Source: Chlorobaculum parvum NCIB 8327 (lineage in GTDB: Bacteria > Bacteroidota > Chlorobiia > Chlorobiales > Chlorobiaceae). Taken from it: a stretch of 64,000 nucleotides of DNA. Positions 1 to 8,598 of the stretch are shown in pieces. The first letter of the stretch is position 1; every line of letters begins with the position of its first letter. The stretch covers positions 232,001-296,000 of the forward strand of contig NC_011027.1 in NCBI RefSeq assembly GCF_000020505.1, written 5' to 3'. The notes beneath the pieces were generated by a model, which saw nothing but the letters and a program-made list of their open reading frames with translations, did not search any database and had not been told where the DNA came from. The position numbers were made by a program, and so were the translations under genes.

Positions 1-133
1 CCCGGAGTGGACGAACAAGACCTTCCTCGCGTCCTACGATGATTCGGCTTCATGGATCGACGACCTGACGCCTGCGTTCGGCGATGAGAATTTCTTCTTC
101 GAGCCGGAGCTTCGGCGCATGTACGGGAGCTGA
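1..133 (+). CDS. C-terminal fragment of an unrecognised protein
   Basis: An open frame enters from the left edge (frame 2) and stops with TGA at 131-133, giving the last 43 residues of a protein. The tail is acidic and aromatic (FGDENFFFEPELRRMYGS at the very end). I do not recognise a family from so short a piece. It converges on bchJ, and a strong hairpin at 161-189 separates the two. The fragment has no internal stop and its codon use resembles the neighbours, so it is probably a real gene end; its function cannot be judged here. Confidence 0.5.
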   Translation, partial: PEWTNKTFLASYDDSASWIDDLTPAFGDENFFFEPELRRMYGS

Positions 134-160
134 GAGGAGTTGCAGAATATTGAGACAGTT

Positions 161-196
161 GCCGGCCGGAGGGTGCACCCCCGGCCGGTTCTGTTT
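161..196. terminator. Bidirectional terminator between converging genes
   Basis: Eight G/C pairs (162-169 with 181-188) enclose an inner GGGTGCACCC palindrome, followed on the plus strand by TTCTGTTTT. It lies between the fragment ending at 133 and bchJ, whose minus-strand stop is at 205. The T tract is better on the plus strand, so it probably serves mainly the left-hand gene. Confidence 0.7.
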
Positions 197-204
197 TGGG
201 GCGC

Positions 205-777
205 TCAGATATTGCAGCGGTAGTTGCAGACAATGGCGCCGCTCTCTTTGCGGATGTCGGCTTTGATGGTCGTTTGCGGATTGACCAGCTCCTTGAGCAG
301 AGCGTTGAAGGTGCCGAGATAGAAGTTGCCCACAACCGGGTGCGATGGGAAGGTGACCTTGACCATGACGTTCGGCGAAGGTTTCGAGCCGTAGCTGAAT
401 TCGCCGCTTCCGGCAAACGTCCACGCATTTTTGCTGATGGCGAACAGGAACACCTTAAACGCCAGACCGGCAGGCAGCAGTTTGACGATGGTCTGGAACG
501 GTCCGGGAATGCGAACCCTGAGCAGGTACTTTGCCGTACGTTCGCCCGACTCTTGCAGGATGCCTGCCGTAGCCTCTTCACCGATCTCTTTCTGCAGGGC
601 AGTGACCAGCGAATGGAATTTCGACTCCTCGACCATTTCCGAAGGCAGGTTGCCGATCAGGTAACCCTGCCCCATTTTCTTCAGCAGGTTTTCTGTTTCG
701 TCTTTTCCATAGGCGGTTTCTAGCGCACCGACGGTTTGTATGATGGAGTTCGGTCCTATTCTGGATGGGGTGCTCAT
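205..777 (-). CDS. bchJ: BchJ, V4R-domain bacteriochlorophyll biosynthesis protein
   Basis: A 190-residue protein of the V4R (4-vinyl reductase) family, matching the BchJ of green sulfur bacteria in length and in the ordered stretch from an N-terminal helix-rich part to a glycine/serine-rich beta part (AGSGEFSYGSKPSPNVMVKV) and a Cys-containing end (CNYRC). BchJ was first named as the 8-vinyl reductase of chlorophyllide synthesis. Later work assigned that reaction to BciA/BciB, so BchJ more likely helps substrate delivery or pathway flux. Translation starts at ATG 777, only 19 bases after the stop of the lipoprotein gene upstream on the same strand, so the two may be co-transcribed. No catalytic motif can be named with confidence. 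Confidence 0.85.
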   Translation of the reverse strand: MSTPSRIGPNSIIQTVGALETAYGKDETENLLKKMGQGYLIGNLPSEMVEESKFHSLVTALQKEIGEEATAGILQESGERTAKYLLRVRIPGPFQTIVKLLPAGLAFKVFLFAISKNAWTFAGSGEFSYGSKPSPNVMVKVTFPSHPVVGNFYLGTFNALLKELVNPQTTIKADIRKESGAIVCNYRCNI

Positions 778-796
778 GCGGATGATTCTTTATGCG

Positions 797-2548
797 TTAG
801 TTGTTTTCATGTTTGTTTGCCAGGTCGGCGTTGTTCCTGCCGGATAACGGGAGGTCGAGCCTGACATCATCAGTGCTCCAGCCAGCCCTGACCTCGACGG
901 TTCTGGCGGTGAATGCATCGGCAGGTGCGAACGGCTCGACCGATCCTGCACTCCAACTGGTGGAGGAAGCTGACGGGCTGAACGCACTCAGGACGTAGCG
1001 GCCGGGGGGAAGTCCTTTAAAGCCGAAGCTGAACTCGCCGGTTGTCGTTGACGGCTTGACTTCAAGGCGCTTCATGAACTTCGAGTCCTGCATTTGCGCC
1101 TCGATCACGATCAGTGGTGCCATTGCTTTGCCCGTGCCGTTTATCTCACCGTACGACTCTTCTCCGGCGATGTCGAAGTTTGATGTGACAGCTTGTGCGC
1201 CGGTCGCCATACCTCCGATGATGCCATTAATCTTTCCCACATCGACCCGTAGTGTATAGCTTCGTCCGCGCAGGAAGCCGCCGGATGGCCGGACAGCATA
1301 CGTGCGGCTGTCGATTCGTGTGATGGTGCAGGCCACGGAGCGAGTCCCGGTCGGTTCGACCAGTCCGAGATTGACCACGCCGGGCGTCAGTGATGATTCA
1401 ACAACCGGCAGGTTGAAGCGCAGTTCTGCTGCGGGAGCCGATCCGGGGCGGATGGTTTCTGTAATGACACTCTCCGCTCCGTCAGCCGGGATGATGGCAA
1501 GCGACAGGGCGGGGTAGCGCTCCTGCTGGTCATTGCCGTAAAAGGTCAGCGTTGACGACGCTTGTCCATCTGAAAAGCGCAGGCGGTACCAGCTCTCTTT
1601 GTTCATCTTGCCGGTCAGCAACCGCCAGTTTGAGGCATCACTGCTTCTCGATAACGAGAAGTAGCCGAGGATGGGGAGCGGTTTGCCGCTGGTGGTGTTT
1701 TCAATGCTGAACCACGAATCAATGCTTTCCGACGGCACCGGCCGATTGAAGGTGACTTCGATTTCCCGATTGTTGATGGTTTGGCACGAACGCAATGTCG
1801 GGCCGACCTGACTGCCGTCGGAAAGGCGAAGGTTGATAGGCCGAATGGTTGCTGGCGCATCCGGCGCAACAGCCCTTGCTGCGGCAACCGCGAAGGACTC
1901 GCTTTCCGGATCGTAGCGCAGATTGCCATTGCTGTCGGTGATGGCAACGATGCGGTAATTGGCGGGCGCGAGGTGTTCGAAGCGAAACGCTCCTGATGGG
2001 CCGGTCTGGGTGAGATATTCCGGCGATTGTTTACCGGGCAGGCTGGTGCCGTTTGCAGGCGAAAAAGCCATGACCGTCACATTGGCCGCTGGTGACATGC
2101 GTGGAGTCCACACTTGCCCCTCAATCGAACCGTTGTCGATAACCGGGCCGGTCGAAAAAGAGAGTGCCCAGCTCTTGTCGAGCCGATGATCGCCGTAGAT
2201 GCTTTTCAGGTCGTTGCGCAGGGTGAGCGTGTAGGTGCGGTTCTGCTTGAGCGGGCTGTAAATTCGGATGCGCGCCTCGCGGCCGTGCACGCTGACCTCG
2301 AAATCGTCGACTGACGGAGAAAAGTAGATCGATTTGGCCAATGCTTCCCGACTTACGTAATGGCTGAAATCGAGCTGGATCGTTTGTGGCGACGTATTGA
2401 CCGTGCCGGTCTCGGGGATCGATGCGGTGACGCTGAGCGAGGTGTTGTCCGGTGGGCCTCCTGTTGGGGGTCTGTCAACGGCGCAGGCACCGAAGAGCAG
2501 AGGGAACAAAAGGACAAAGAGGACTTTCAGGCCGGGAAATTCTTTCAC
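797..2548 (-). CDS. Ig-like (SbsA/Big_5 type) surface lipoprotein
   Basis: A 583-residue protein with a signal sequence ending in FGAC, so Cys22 is the probable lipidated residue. The mature N-terminus PPTGGPPD, followed by a proline/threonine-rich Ig-like domain (about residues 35-135), is typical of the Big_5-containing lipoproteins of Bacteroidota and Chlorobiota. A carboxypeptidase-regulatory-like beta segment follows (around 140-230), then further beta-rich segments and a final domain containing FGFKGLPPGRYVLSAFSPS. The protein is probably anchored in the outer membrane or facing the periplasm. No enzyme motif is visible. It lies directly upstream of bchJ (gap 19 bases) and diverges from glgA across a 122-base AT-rich spacer. 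Its function is unknown; a structural or binding role is inferred from the fold only. Confidence 0.8.
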   Translation of the reverse strand: MKEFPGLKVLFVLLFPLLFGACAVDRPPTGGPPDNTSLSVTASIPETGTVNTSPQTIQLDFSHYVSREALAKSIYFSPSVDDFEVSVHGREARIRIYSPLKQNRTYTLTLRNDLKSIYGDHRLDKSWALSFSTGPVIDNGSIEGQVWTPRMSPAANVTVMAFSPANGTSLPGKQSPEYLTQTGPSGAFRFEHLAPANYRIVAITDSNGNLRYDPESESFAVAAARAVAPDAPATIRPINLRLSDGSQVGPTLRSCQTINNREIEVTFNRPVPSESIDSWFSIENTTSGKPLPILGYFSLSRSSDASNWRLLTGKMNKESWYRLRFSDGQASSTLTFYGNDQQERYPALSLAIIPADGAESVITETIRPGSAPAAELRFNLPVVESSLTPGVVNLGLVEPTGTRSVACTITRIDSRTYAVRPSGGFLRGRSYTLRVDVGKINGIIGGMATGAQAVTSNFDIAGEESYGEINGTGKAMAPLIVIEAQMQDSKFMKRLEVKPSTTTGEFSFGFKGLPPGRYVLSAFSPSASSTSWSAGSVEPFAPADAFTARTVEVRAGWSTDDVRLDLPLSGRNNADLANKHENN

Positions 2549-2670
2549 GGAGGCTCCCTTCAGAGTTGAAAGCTGCTAAATTGTTTCTCAGCATGAAAAT
2601 TCTTAAATTAAAAACTGAAGATATTCTATGAAAGCGTTTAGGAAAAATTTTTAGATAGAGTTTGAGATAG

Positions 2671-4137
2671 ATGGCCAGACGAAATTACAAAGTTCTTTAT
2701 GTCTCTGGCGAAGTCTCTCCTTTTGTAAGAGTCAGCTCGTTGGCTGATTTTATGGCGTCATTTCCACAGGCTCTTGAAGAGGAAGGGTTTGAGGCTCGCA
2801 TTATGATGCCGAAGTACGGCATTATCAATGACCGGAAATTCCGTCTGCATGATGTGCTCCGGCTTTCCGATATCGAGGTGCCTCTCAAGGAGAAGACCGA
2901 GATGCTGCATGTGAAGGTTACCGCCCTTCCGTCAAGCAAGATACAGACCTACTTTCTTTACAACGAGAAGCATTTCAAGCGGAGCGGACTTTTTTCCGAT
3001 CTCCAGCTTGGCGGTGACCACAAAGGCAGTGCCGAGAAGCTGATCTTTTTCAGCGTTGGTGTGATGGAAACGCTCGTTCGCCTTGGCTGGCAGCCGGACA
3101 TCATCCACTGTAACGACTGGCATGCAGGCCTGGTGCCGCTGCTTGCCCGCACCCGCTACGCAAAGCACGACTTCTTCAAAAAAGTGAAGATCGTTCAGTC
3201 CGTGCACAACGTCTATCGCCAAGGCGTTTTCCAGCCGAAGATGTTTCAGAAGCATCTCGACCCCGAGGTGTTCGACGGGCTTGAAAGAGAGGGCGACGAC
3301 ATCAATCTGCTCGCCACAGGTATCAAGTACGCCGATCTGGTCACCACGACTTCACCTTCCTATGCCAAGCAGATCGCCAGTGATCCGGAGAGCTCTTTCG
3401 GCATGGACAAGGCCTTGAAGGCTTGCAAGGATCGTTTCCACGGCATTCTCAACGGTATGGATACCCGCCAGTGGAACCCCTCCAGTGACAAGCTCATCAA
3501 AAAGCGTTACAGCGCCGCTCAGCCGGAACTGAAGCTCGAGGACAAGAAGGTGCTGCTCGAAGAGGTCGGACTGCCTTTTTCCGAAGAGACCCCTGTGGTC
3601 GGCGTGATTACGACCTTCGATGACGTTCAGGGCATGGGGCTTCTGAAAGAGAGTCTGTCGAAGCTGCTTGAGCTTGATCTTCAGCTGATCGTTTCCGGTT
3701 CGGGCAACAAGGAATTCGAGCAGGAGTTGCGCGATCTTGTCGAAGAGCATCCGGAGAAGCTGGCCGTGAATACGGACTTTACCGATGCGTTTTACCACCA
3801 GATGATTGCCGGACTCGATATGCTGATTATGCCGTCGCGTATAGAGTCGTGCGGTATGAAGCAGATGTTCGCCATGAATTACGGTACCGTGCCGATTGCC
3901 TATGCTGGCGGCGGCATCGTGGAGACCATCGAGGAGGTCTCCGGCGACAAGGGCACCGGTTTCGTGTTTACCGACTACACGGCCGAGGCGCTGACGGCAA
4001 AACTCGGTGAGGCGCTTTCGATGTTTGACGACAAGGAGCGCTGGGCGGAGCTGATGCGCGAAGGCATGGAGCGCGACTTTTCATGGAGCGCTTCGGCGGA
4101 GCAGTACGCCGAGCTCTACCGCGAAATTCTCGGCTGA
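2671..4137 (+). CDS. glgA: Glycogen/starch synthase-like glycosyltransferase (GT5)
   Basis: A 488-residue protein with the overall GT5 glycogen synthase plan: N-terminal starch-synthase catalytic domain (about 6-240, including IIHCNDWHAGLVP and SVHNVYRQG) and C-terminal GT1-type domain with PSRIESCGM near 388-396. GT5 enzymes transfer glucose from ADP-glucose to the growing alpha-1,4-glucan. The donor-binding motif KTGGL, almost invariant in the family, is here RVSSL at residues 20-24, and the usual C-terminal TGGL-type loop reads AGGGIVE. The family is clear, but standard glycogen synthase activity is less so. The start at ATG 2671 leads straight into the first beta strand (YKVLYVSGEVSP). 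The gene is followed 10 bases later by gmhB. A promoter must lie in the AT-rich spacer shared with the divergent lipoprotein gene. Confidence 0.85.
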   Translation: MARRNYKVLYVSGEVSPFVRVSSLADFMASFPQALEEEGFEARIMMPKYGIINDRKFRLHDVLRLSDIEVPLKEKTEMLHVKVTALPSSKIQTYFLYNEKHFKRSGLFSDLQLGGDHKGSAEKLIFFSVGVMETLVRLGWQPDIIHCNDWHAGLVPLLARTRYAKHDFFKKVKIVQSVHNVYRQGVFQPKMFQKHLDPEVFDGLEREGDDINLLATGIKYADLVTTTSPSYAKQIASDPESSFGMDKALKACKDRFHGILNGMDTRQWNPSSDKLIKKRYSAAQPELKLEDKKVLLEEVGLPFSEETPVVGVITTFDDVQGMGLLKESLSKLLELDLQLIVSGSGNKEFEQELRDLVEEHPEKLAVNTDFTDAFYHQMIAGLDMLIMPSRIESCGMKQMFAMNYGTVPIAYAGGGIVETIEEVSGDKGTGFVFTDYTAEALTAKLGEALSMFDDKERWAELMREGMERDFSWSASAEQYAELYREILG

Positions 4138-4147
4138 GGAGCAGGCG

Positions 4148-4741
4148 ATGCAGTCAGTCAAAGTCCTGTTTCTGGACAGGGACGGAACCATCAATCGCGA
4201 TATCGGCAGCTACGTTTCCAACCGCGAGGAGTTTGTGCTGATCGACCGTGCCGACGAGGCGATTGCCCTTGCGCGGCAGGCCGGGTTCCGGATTGTGATC
4301 GTCACCAATCAGGCGGGCATCGCTCGCGGCATCGTTACCCCACAGGACGTTGAAGATGTTCACGACTACCTCAGCGAACTGCTGGCGGAGCGTGAAACTT
4401 CGTATGACCGCTGCTATTACTGCCCGGCCCATCCCAACCATCCCCATCCCGAGTACGATCGTTTCGCCGACTTCCGCAAACCTTCGCCCCGTATGGTTGA
4501 GCAGGCCGTGGCCGATTTCCGCGAGGAGGGGCTCGAGGTTGATCGGGAGTCCTCATTTTTCATCGGTGACAAGCTGATCGATGTGGAGTGCGGCCAGCGC
4601 GCAGGCCTGAAAACCATTTTGCTCAGAACCGGCCACAACGAAGAGCACCTCTGCGAGGAGCGCCAGATGTTTCCCGACCACGTAGCCGATGACCTCTACC
4701 AGGCCGTAACCGGGTATATTCTCGGCGAGCCGTCTCGCTGA
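4148..4741 (+). CDS. gmhB: D-glycero-D-manno-heptose-1,7-bisphosphate 7-phosphatase (HAD-IIIA)
   Basis: A 197-residue histidinol-phosphatase/GmhB-type HAD phosphatase. Visible motifs are FLDRDGTIN with Asp10 and Asp12, VTNQAGIARG (motif II), the RKPSPRM lysine region (motif III) and FIGDKLIDVECG (motif IV). GmhB removes the 7-phosphate during ADP-heptose synthesis for the lipopolysaccharide core, in the cytoplasm. Family members normally bind zinc with a Cys-X-His plus a Cys-X-Cys pair. Here the first half is present (CYYCPAHP, 89-96) but the second pair is replaced (FADFRKP). It starts 10 bases after glgA and ends at the start of hemW. Other HAD-IIIA roles cannot be excluded, but lpxA and lpxH in the window fit an LPS role. 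Confidence 0.83.
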   Translation: MQSVKVLFLDRDGTINRDIGSYVSNREEFVLIDRADEAIALARQAGFRIVIVTNQAGIARGIVTPQDVEDVHDYLSELLAERETSYDRCYYCPAHPNHPHPEYDRFADFRKPSPRMVEQAVADFREEGLEVDRESSFFIGDKLIDVECGQRAGLKTILLRTGHNEEHLCEERQMFPDHVADDLYQAVTGYILGEPSR

Positions 4742-4768
4742 TTGCGCAGGCGAATCAAAGTTTCCCCC

Positions 4769-5896
4769 ATGTTCAGCCTCTACGTTCACATCCCCTTCTG
4801 CCGTGAGCGTTGCCCTTACTGCGATTTTTTTCTGATTACCCGCCCCGGTTTTGTCGAGCGCTTTTTCGAGGCGCTTGCCGTCGAGACCGCATCAAAGGCT
4901 TCGTTGCTTGAGGGGCGGACGATCGACGCGATCCACTTTGGTGGCGGTACGCCGTCGCTGGTGCCGGTTTCGTTCATTTCCGGATGGCTGGAGCAGGTTG
5001 CCGGGCTGGCCGGCCTGTCGGCTGATACCGAGATCACGCTTGAAGCCAATCCCGAAGACCTTGACACGGCGACGCTCGATGCGCTGCGAGCGGCGGGCGT
5101 CAACCGCCTGAGTATCGGCGTGCAGTCGTTTACTGATCGCAAGCTCCGTGCGCTCGGCAGGGCGCACACGGCAGCGGATGCCGAGCGCACGGTGTCGGAG
5201 GCGTTGGAGCGCTTCCCGTCGGTGAGCATCGACCTGATCTGCGGGGCGGAGGGGGAGAGCGCCAGGGAGTGGGAGGGCGATCTCCGTGCGGCGCTCCGGT
5301 TTCGTCCGCAGCACGTTTCGGTTTACATGCTCACTCTCGAAGAGAAGACCCGGCTTTGGCGTGATGTCAGCAAGGGACTCCGGGAGCTGCCCGGCGAGGG
5401 GCAACAGGCTTCGATGTACCGGCAGGCCATGATGATGCTGTGCGGCGCGGGGTACCGGCACTACGAAGTTTCCAACTACGCGCTCGAAGGGCACCATTCG
5501 CGTTACAACCTTTCAAGCTGGAAGCGCGAGCCGTACCTCGGTTTTGGGCCCTCGGCGCACAGCTTTCTCCAAACGGCGGAGGGCGAGGTGCGCTTTTCCA
5601 ACGCATCGAATCTGCATCGCTATCTCACCGATCCGGCCAACGCCACCGACTTCAGGGAGGTGCTTACCGCCGGGCAGCGGTTTGACGAGGAGGTGTTTCT
5701 TTCCCTGAGAATCCGCAAGGGGCTGACCGTGGAGTTTTTGCGAAAAGGTCATACATTAGGGCTTCAGCGTCTGGATGACCGCCTTGCCCGGTTGCAGGCC
5801 GAAGGGTGGATCGCGGTCGAGGGCGGACAGGTTACTCTGACCGATGATGGGTTCCTGTTTGCCGATCTCGTGGCCGGTGAGCTGCTGTCGGAGTGA
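4769..5896 (+). CDS. hemW: HemW-like radical SAM protein (coproporphyrinogen oxidase-related)
   Basis: A 375-residue radical SAM protein. The cluster motif C-X3-C-X2-C is at Cys11, Cys15 and Cys18 (IPFCRERCPYCDFF), followed by HFGGGTPSLV, LEANPED and NRLSIGVQSF, which are characteristic of the HemN/HemW group. HemW proteins bind heme and insert it into target proteins rather than oxidising coproporphyrinogen. The short length and lack of the HemN N-terminal extension favour HemW, but a true oxygen-independent oxidase role cannot be excluded in this anaerobe. A TTG at 4742 would extend the protein by nine residues. I prefer ATG 4769 because it begins exactly at the conserved first strand (MFSLYVHIPFC). 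It belongs to the plus-strand run following gmhB. Confidence 0.85.
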   Translation: MFSLYVHIPFCRERCPYCDFFLITRPGFVERFFEALAVETASKASLLEGRTIDAIHFGGGTPSLVPVSFISGWLEQVAGLAGLSADTEITLEANPEDLDTATLDALRAAGVNRLSIGVQSFTDRKLRALGRAHTAADAERTVSEALERFPSVSIDLICGAEGESAREWEGDLRAALRFRPQHVSVYMLTLEEKTRLWRDVSKGLRELPGEGQQASMYRQAMMMLCGAGYRHYEVSNYALEGHHSRYNLSSWKREPYLGFGPSAHSFLQTAEGEVRFSNASNLHRYLTDPANATDFREVLTAGQRFDEEVFLSLRIRKGLTVEFLRKGHTLGLQRLDDRLARLQAEGWIAVEGGQVTLTDDGFLFADLVAGELLSE

Positions 5897-5947
5897 CGGC
5901 ATCATCCGGCATCCGAAACCGAAGCAAAGCGTTTTCAAGCACCAAAC

Positions 5948-8587
5948 ATGTCTCATAACAAGCTGAACAGGCTCATCGCCGTCCTCATCTTTGTCGTTGC
6001 CGAAGCGGTTTATCTCGCGACGATGGCGCCGACCCTTTCCTTCTGGGACTGCGGCGAGGTGATCGCGACCTCCCGCACGCTCGGCGTTCCGCACCCGCCC
6101 GGTGCGCCGCTCTATCTGCTGTTCGGTCACCTCTTTTCGCTGCTGCCGACGTTCGGCGACATCGGTGCGCGCATCAACTTTTTCAGCACGCTGCTCAGTT
6201 CGGCCACCATCATGCTGACCTACCTGATCATCGTCAGGCTTATCACCATCGCCCGGAACTCAAAGCCCGCCGAGTGGGACCTTCCGGATAAAATCGCGGC
6301 ATACGGCGGAGCGGCGGTCGGCGCGCTGGCGCTGGCTTTTTCGGACAGCTTCTGGTTCAACGCGGTCGAGACGAGTCTGTGGGCCGCGTCGTCATTCCTG
6401 ACGGCAACTATTTTCTGGATGATGCTCTGTTGGTACGACGAAGATCCCGCGCCCGGCAGCGAGCGGTGGTTGCTGGCGGTGATGTACATGATCGGCCTCT
6501 CCATCGGCGTGCACCTGCTCTGTCTGCTCGCGCTGTTTTCGCTCGTGCTGCTCTACTATTTCAAAAAATATCCCGTCACGCTGAAGTCGTTCAGCCTGAT
6601 GGGGCTTTTCAGCCTCGGTCTCTTTTTCCTCATCTATCGCGGCATCATCAAGGAGCTGCCGGTGCTGCTGGTGCACACCTCGTGGTGGGGTCTGGGTTTG
6701 CTGATCACGTTGCTGGTGTACGGCGTCTGGTTCAGCCAGCAGAAGCGGCTGGTGCTGCCGAACCTTGTGCTGATGTCAGTTTTGCTCCTCATTCTCGGCT
6801 ACACCTCCTACCTGCTGATTTTCGTGCGCGCGCACGCCGGACCGCCGATCAACGAGAACGATCCCTCGACGCTCCAGGCCTTTTTCTCTTACGTCAACCG
6901 TGAACAGTATGGAAGCTGGCCCCTGTGGCCGAGGCGCTGGTCACCCGAGCCGGTGCATCAGTATTTCTACCGCTTCTACTCGGGCGACTGGGACTATTTT
7001 TTCCGCTACCAGCTCGACCTCATGTACCTGCGCTACTTCGGCTGGCAGTTCATCGGACGCTCGGCTCCCATCGAGGGGGCGGTGATCGACTGGGGGCAGT
7101 TGTGGGGCGTGCCGCTGCTGGCCGGTCTGTATGGCGCGGTGTCGCATTTCAGGCGGAACTGGAAGATGGCGCTTGTCGTCGGCGTGCTGTTTGCCATGAC
7201 CGGCCTGATCCTCGTGGTCTACCTCAACCAGCCGGAGCCGCAGCCGCGCGAGCGTGACTACAGTTACGTCGGCAGTTTTTTCGCCTTCGCGCTCTGGATC
7301 GGCATCGGCATCGAAAGCCTCTGGGCGTCCGCTTCAAAAGCGTTGAAGAGCGCCGAGGTGCGCAACCGGACGTTGAGTGCTGCCCTGCTGGTGTTCGCCG
7401 CGCTGTATCTGATCGATGGCCGGATGGTGATGGCCAACTACCGTACGCACGACCGCTCAGGCAATTACGTCGCCTGGGACTGGGCCTGGAACATCCTCCA
7501 GAGCTGCGAGAAGGATGCGATTCTTTTCACCAACGGCGACAACGATACCTTTCCGCTCTGGTACATGCAGGAGGTCGAGGGCGTCAGAACCGATGTGCGC
7601 GTGGTAAACCTGAGTCTGGCTAACACCGGCTGGTATCTGTTGCAGCTGAAACACGACAGCCCGAGAGGCGCCAAGCCGGTGGAGCTGAAGATTAGTGACG
7701 CCGATCTGAAAGCGATTACCTACGTACCGGTCGATTCGGTCGATGTGGCCGTTCCCGCCGGTTCCGAACAGCGCAAGTTGTTCAGTGATGCCCGCCGCTC
7801 CGGAGTGAGCCTGCCTGCAACGCCTTCCGATTCGTTGCGCTGGAGGATCAGGCCGGGACTCAGCTATCAGGGCACAACCTATCTGCGCCCGCAGGATATT
7901 GCCGTCTATATGATCGTAAGCGACAATTATGGCAAGCGCCCGATCTATTTTGCCCTGACGGTCGATCCGACCGAGATGATCGGTCTGGAGCGGAACCTCC
8001 GTCTCGACGGTCTGGTTTACCGGGTCGTGCCGCTCAGGAGCGACTCGGCGCAAGATTTTTCCGATCCTGGTACGCTGTATGGCAACCTGTTCAATACCTA
8101 CCGGTACCGCAACATCGGGAATCTTTCCGTGAACATCGACGAGACGTCGCGGAACCTCTTGGGCAACTACCCGCCGCTGTTCGGGCGGCTTGCCCTCGAC
8201 TTGAGCGCTGCGCCTGGCGATTCGGTGCGTGTGCCTGATAAGTCCGGTGTCCTGCAAACCCGGCAGCGCAGGGCACTCGCGTACGAGGTGCTCGACCGGT
8301 ACGAAAAGCTGTTCCCGCTGGAACGTTATCCGGTTTCGCCGAGCTTTGCCGCTACGGTTGCATCGCTTCGCATTTCCGAAGGTGCAAAGCAGAAAGCATA
8401 TCCTTATATTAATTACCTTGAAGTTTTGGCTTCCCGGAGTGATGTCCGGGAGGAGCCGGAGCTGTACCTTCTGCTCTCACAGGTATATCGGAAAGCGGGA
8501 GAGAGCGGCAAGGCGGATGCCGTCCTGAATCATCTGAAGCAGGCCCTTCCTGCACTGCGGGAGCGGCTGGATTCCCTAAAGCAATAG
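5948..8587 (+). CDS. DUF2723 multi-pass membrane protein, probable glycosyltransferase
   Basis: An 879-residue protein with an N-terminal half of about ten or more hydrophobic segments (roughly 8-480) and a soluble C-terminal part. Near the N-terminus it carries the family signature WDCGE (33-37) and GVPHPPGAPLY, an Asp/Glu loop after the first membrane helix that resembles GT-C glycosyltransferases. DUF2723 proteins are abundant in Bacteroidota and Chlorobiota, and the human relative TMEM260 is a protein O-mannosyltransferase. A role in transferring sugar from a lipid carrier on the periplasmic side is therefore an inference. The last 150 residues look helical and TPR-like (LLLSQVYRKAGESGKADAVL). 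The ATG at 5948 starts just before the first hydrophobic helix. The stop is 11 bases before lpxA. Confidence 0.8.
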   Translation: MSHNKLNRLIAVLIFVVAEAVYLATMAPTLSFWDCGEVIATSRTLGVPHPPGAPLYLLFGHLFSLLPTFGDIGARINFFSTLLSSATIMLTYLIIVRLITIARNSKPAEWDLPDKIAAYGGAAVGALALAFSDSFWFNAVETSLWAASSFLTATIFWMMLCWYDEDPAPGSERWLLAVMYMIGLSIGVHLLCLLALFSLVLLYYFKKYPVTLKSFSLMGLFSLGLFFLIYRGIIKELPVLLVHTSWWGLGLLITLLVYGVWFSQQKRLVLPNLVLMSVLLLILGYTSYLLIFVRAHAGPPINENDPSTLQAFFSYVNREQYGSWPLWPRRWSPEPVHQYFYRFYSGDWDYFFRYQLDLMYLRYFGWQFIGRSAPIEGAVIDWGQLWGVPLLAGLYGAVSHFRRNWKMALVVGVLFAMTGLILVVYLNQPEPQPRERDYSYVGSFFAFALWIGIGIESLWASASKALKSAEVRNRTLSAALLVFAALYLIDGRMVMANYRTHDRSGNYVAWDWAWNILQSCEKDAILFTNGDNDTFPLWYMQEVEGVRTDVRVVNLSLANTGWYLLQLKHDSPRGAKPVELKISDADLKAITYVPVDSVDVAVPAGSEQRKLFSDARRSGVSLPATPSDSLRWRIRPGLSYQGTTYLRPQDIAVYMIVSDNYGKRPIYFALTVDPTEMIGLERNLRLDGLVYRVVPLRSDSAQDFSDPGTLYGNLFNTYRYRNIGNLSVNIDETSRNLLGNYPPLFGRLALDLSAAPGDSVRVPDKSGVLQTRQRRALAYEVLDRYEKLFPLERYPVSPSFAATVASLRISEGAKQKAYPYINYLEVLASRSDVREEPELYLLLSQVYRKAGESGKADAVLNHLKQALPALRERLDSLKQ

Positions 8588-8598
8588 CTGGACTTTTC

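Noticed and set aside
205-777. Calling BchJ the 8-vinyl reductase
   Set aside because: The reaction is now assigned to BciA/BciB enzymes; the V4R domain alone does not show reductase activity.
2697-3798. Long minus-strand frames opposite glgA
   Set aside because: They are mirror frames of a GC-rich coding strand, with no ribosome sites and no recognisable protein features; the same holds for many other antisense frames in the window.
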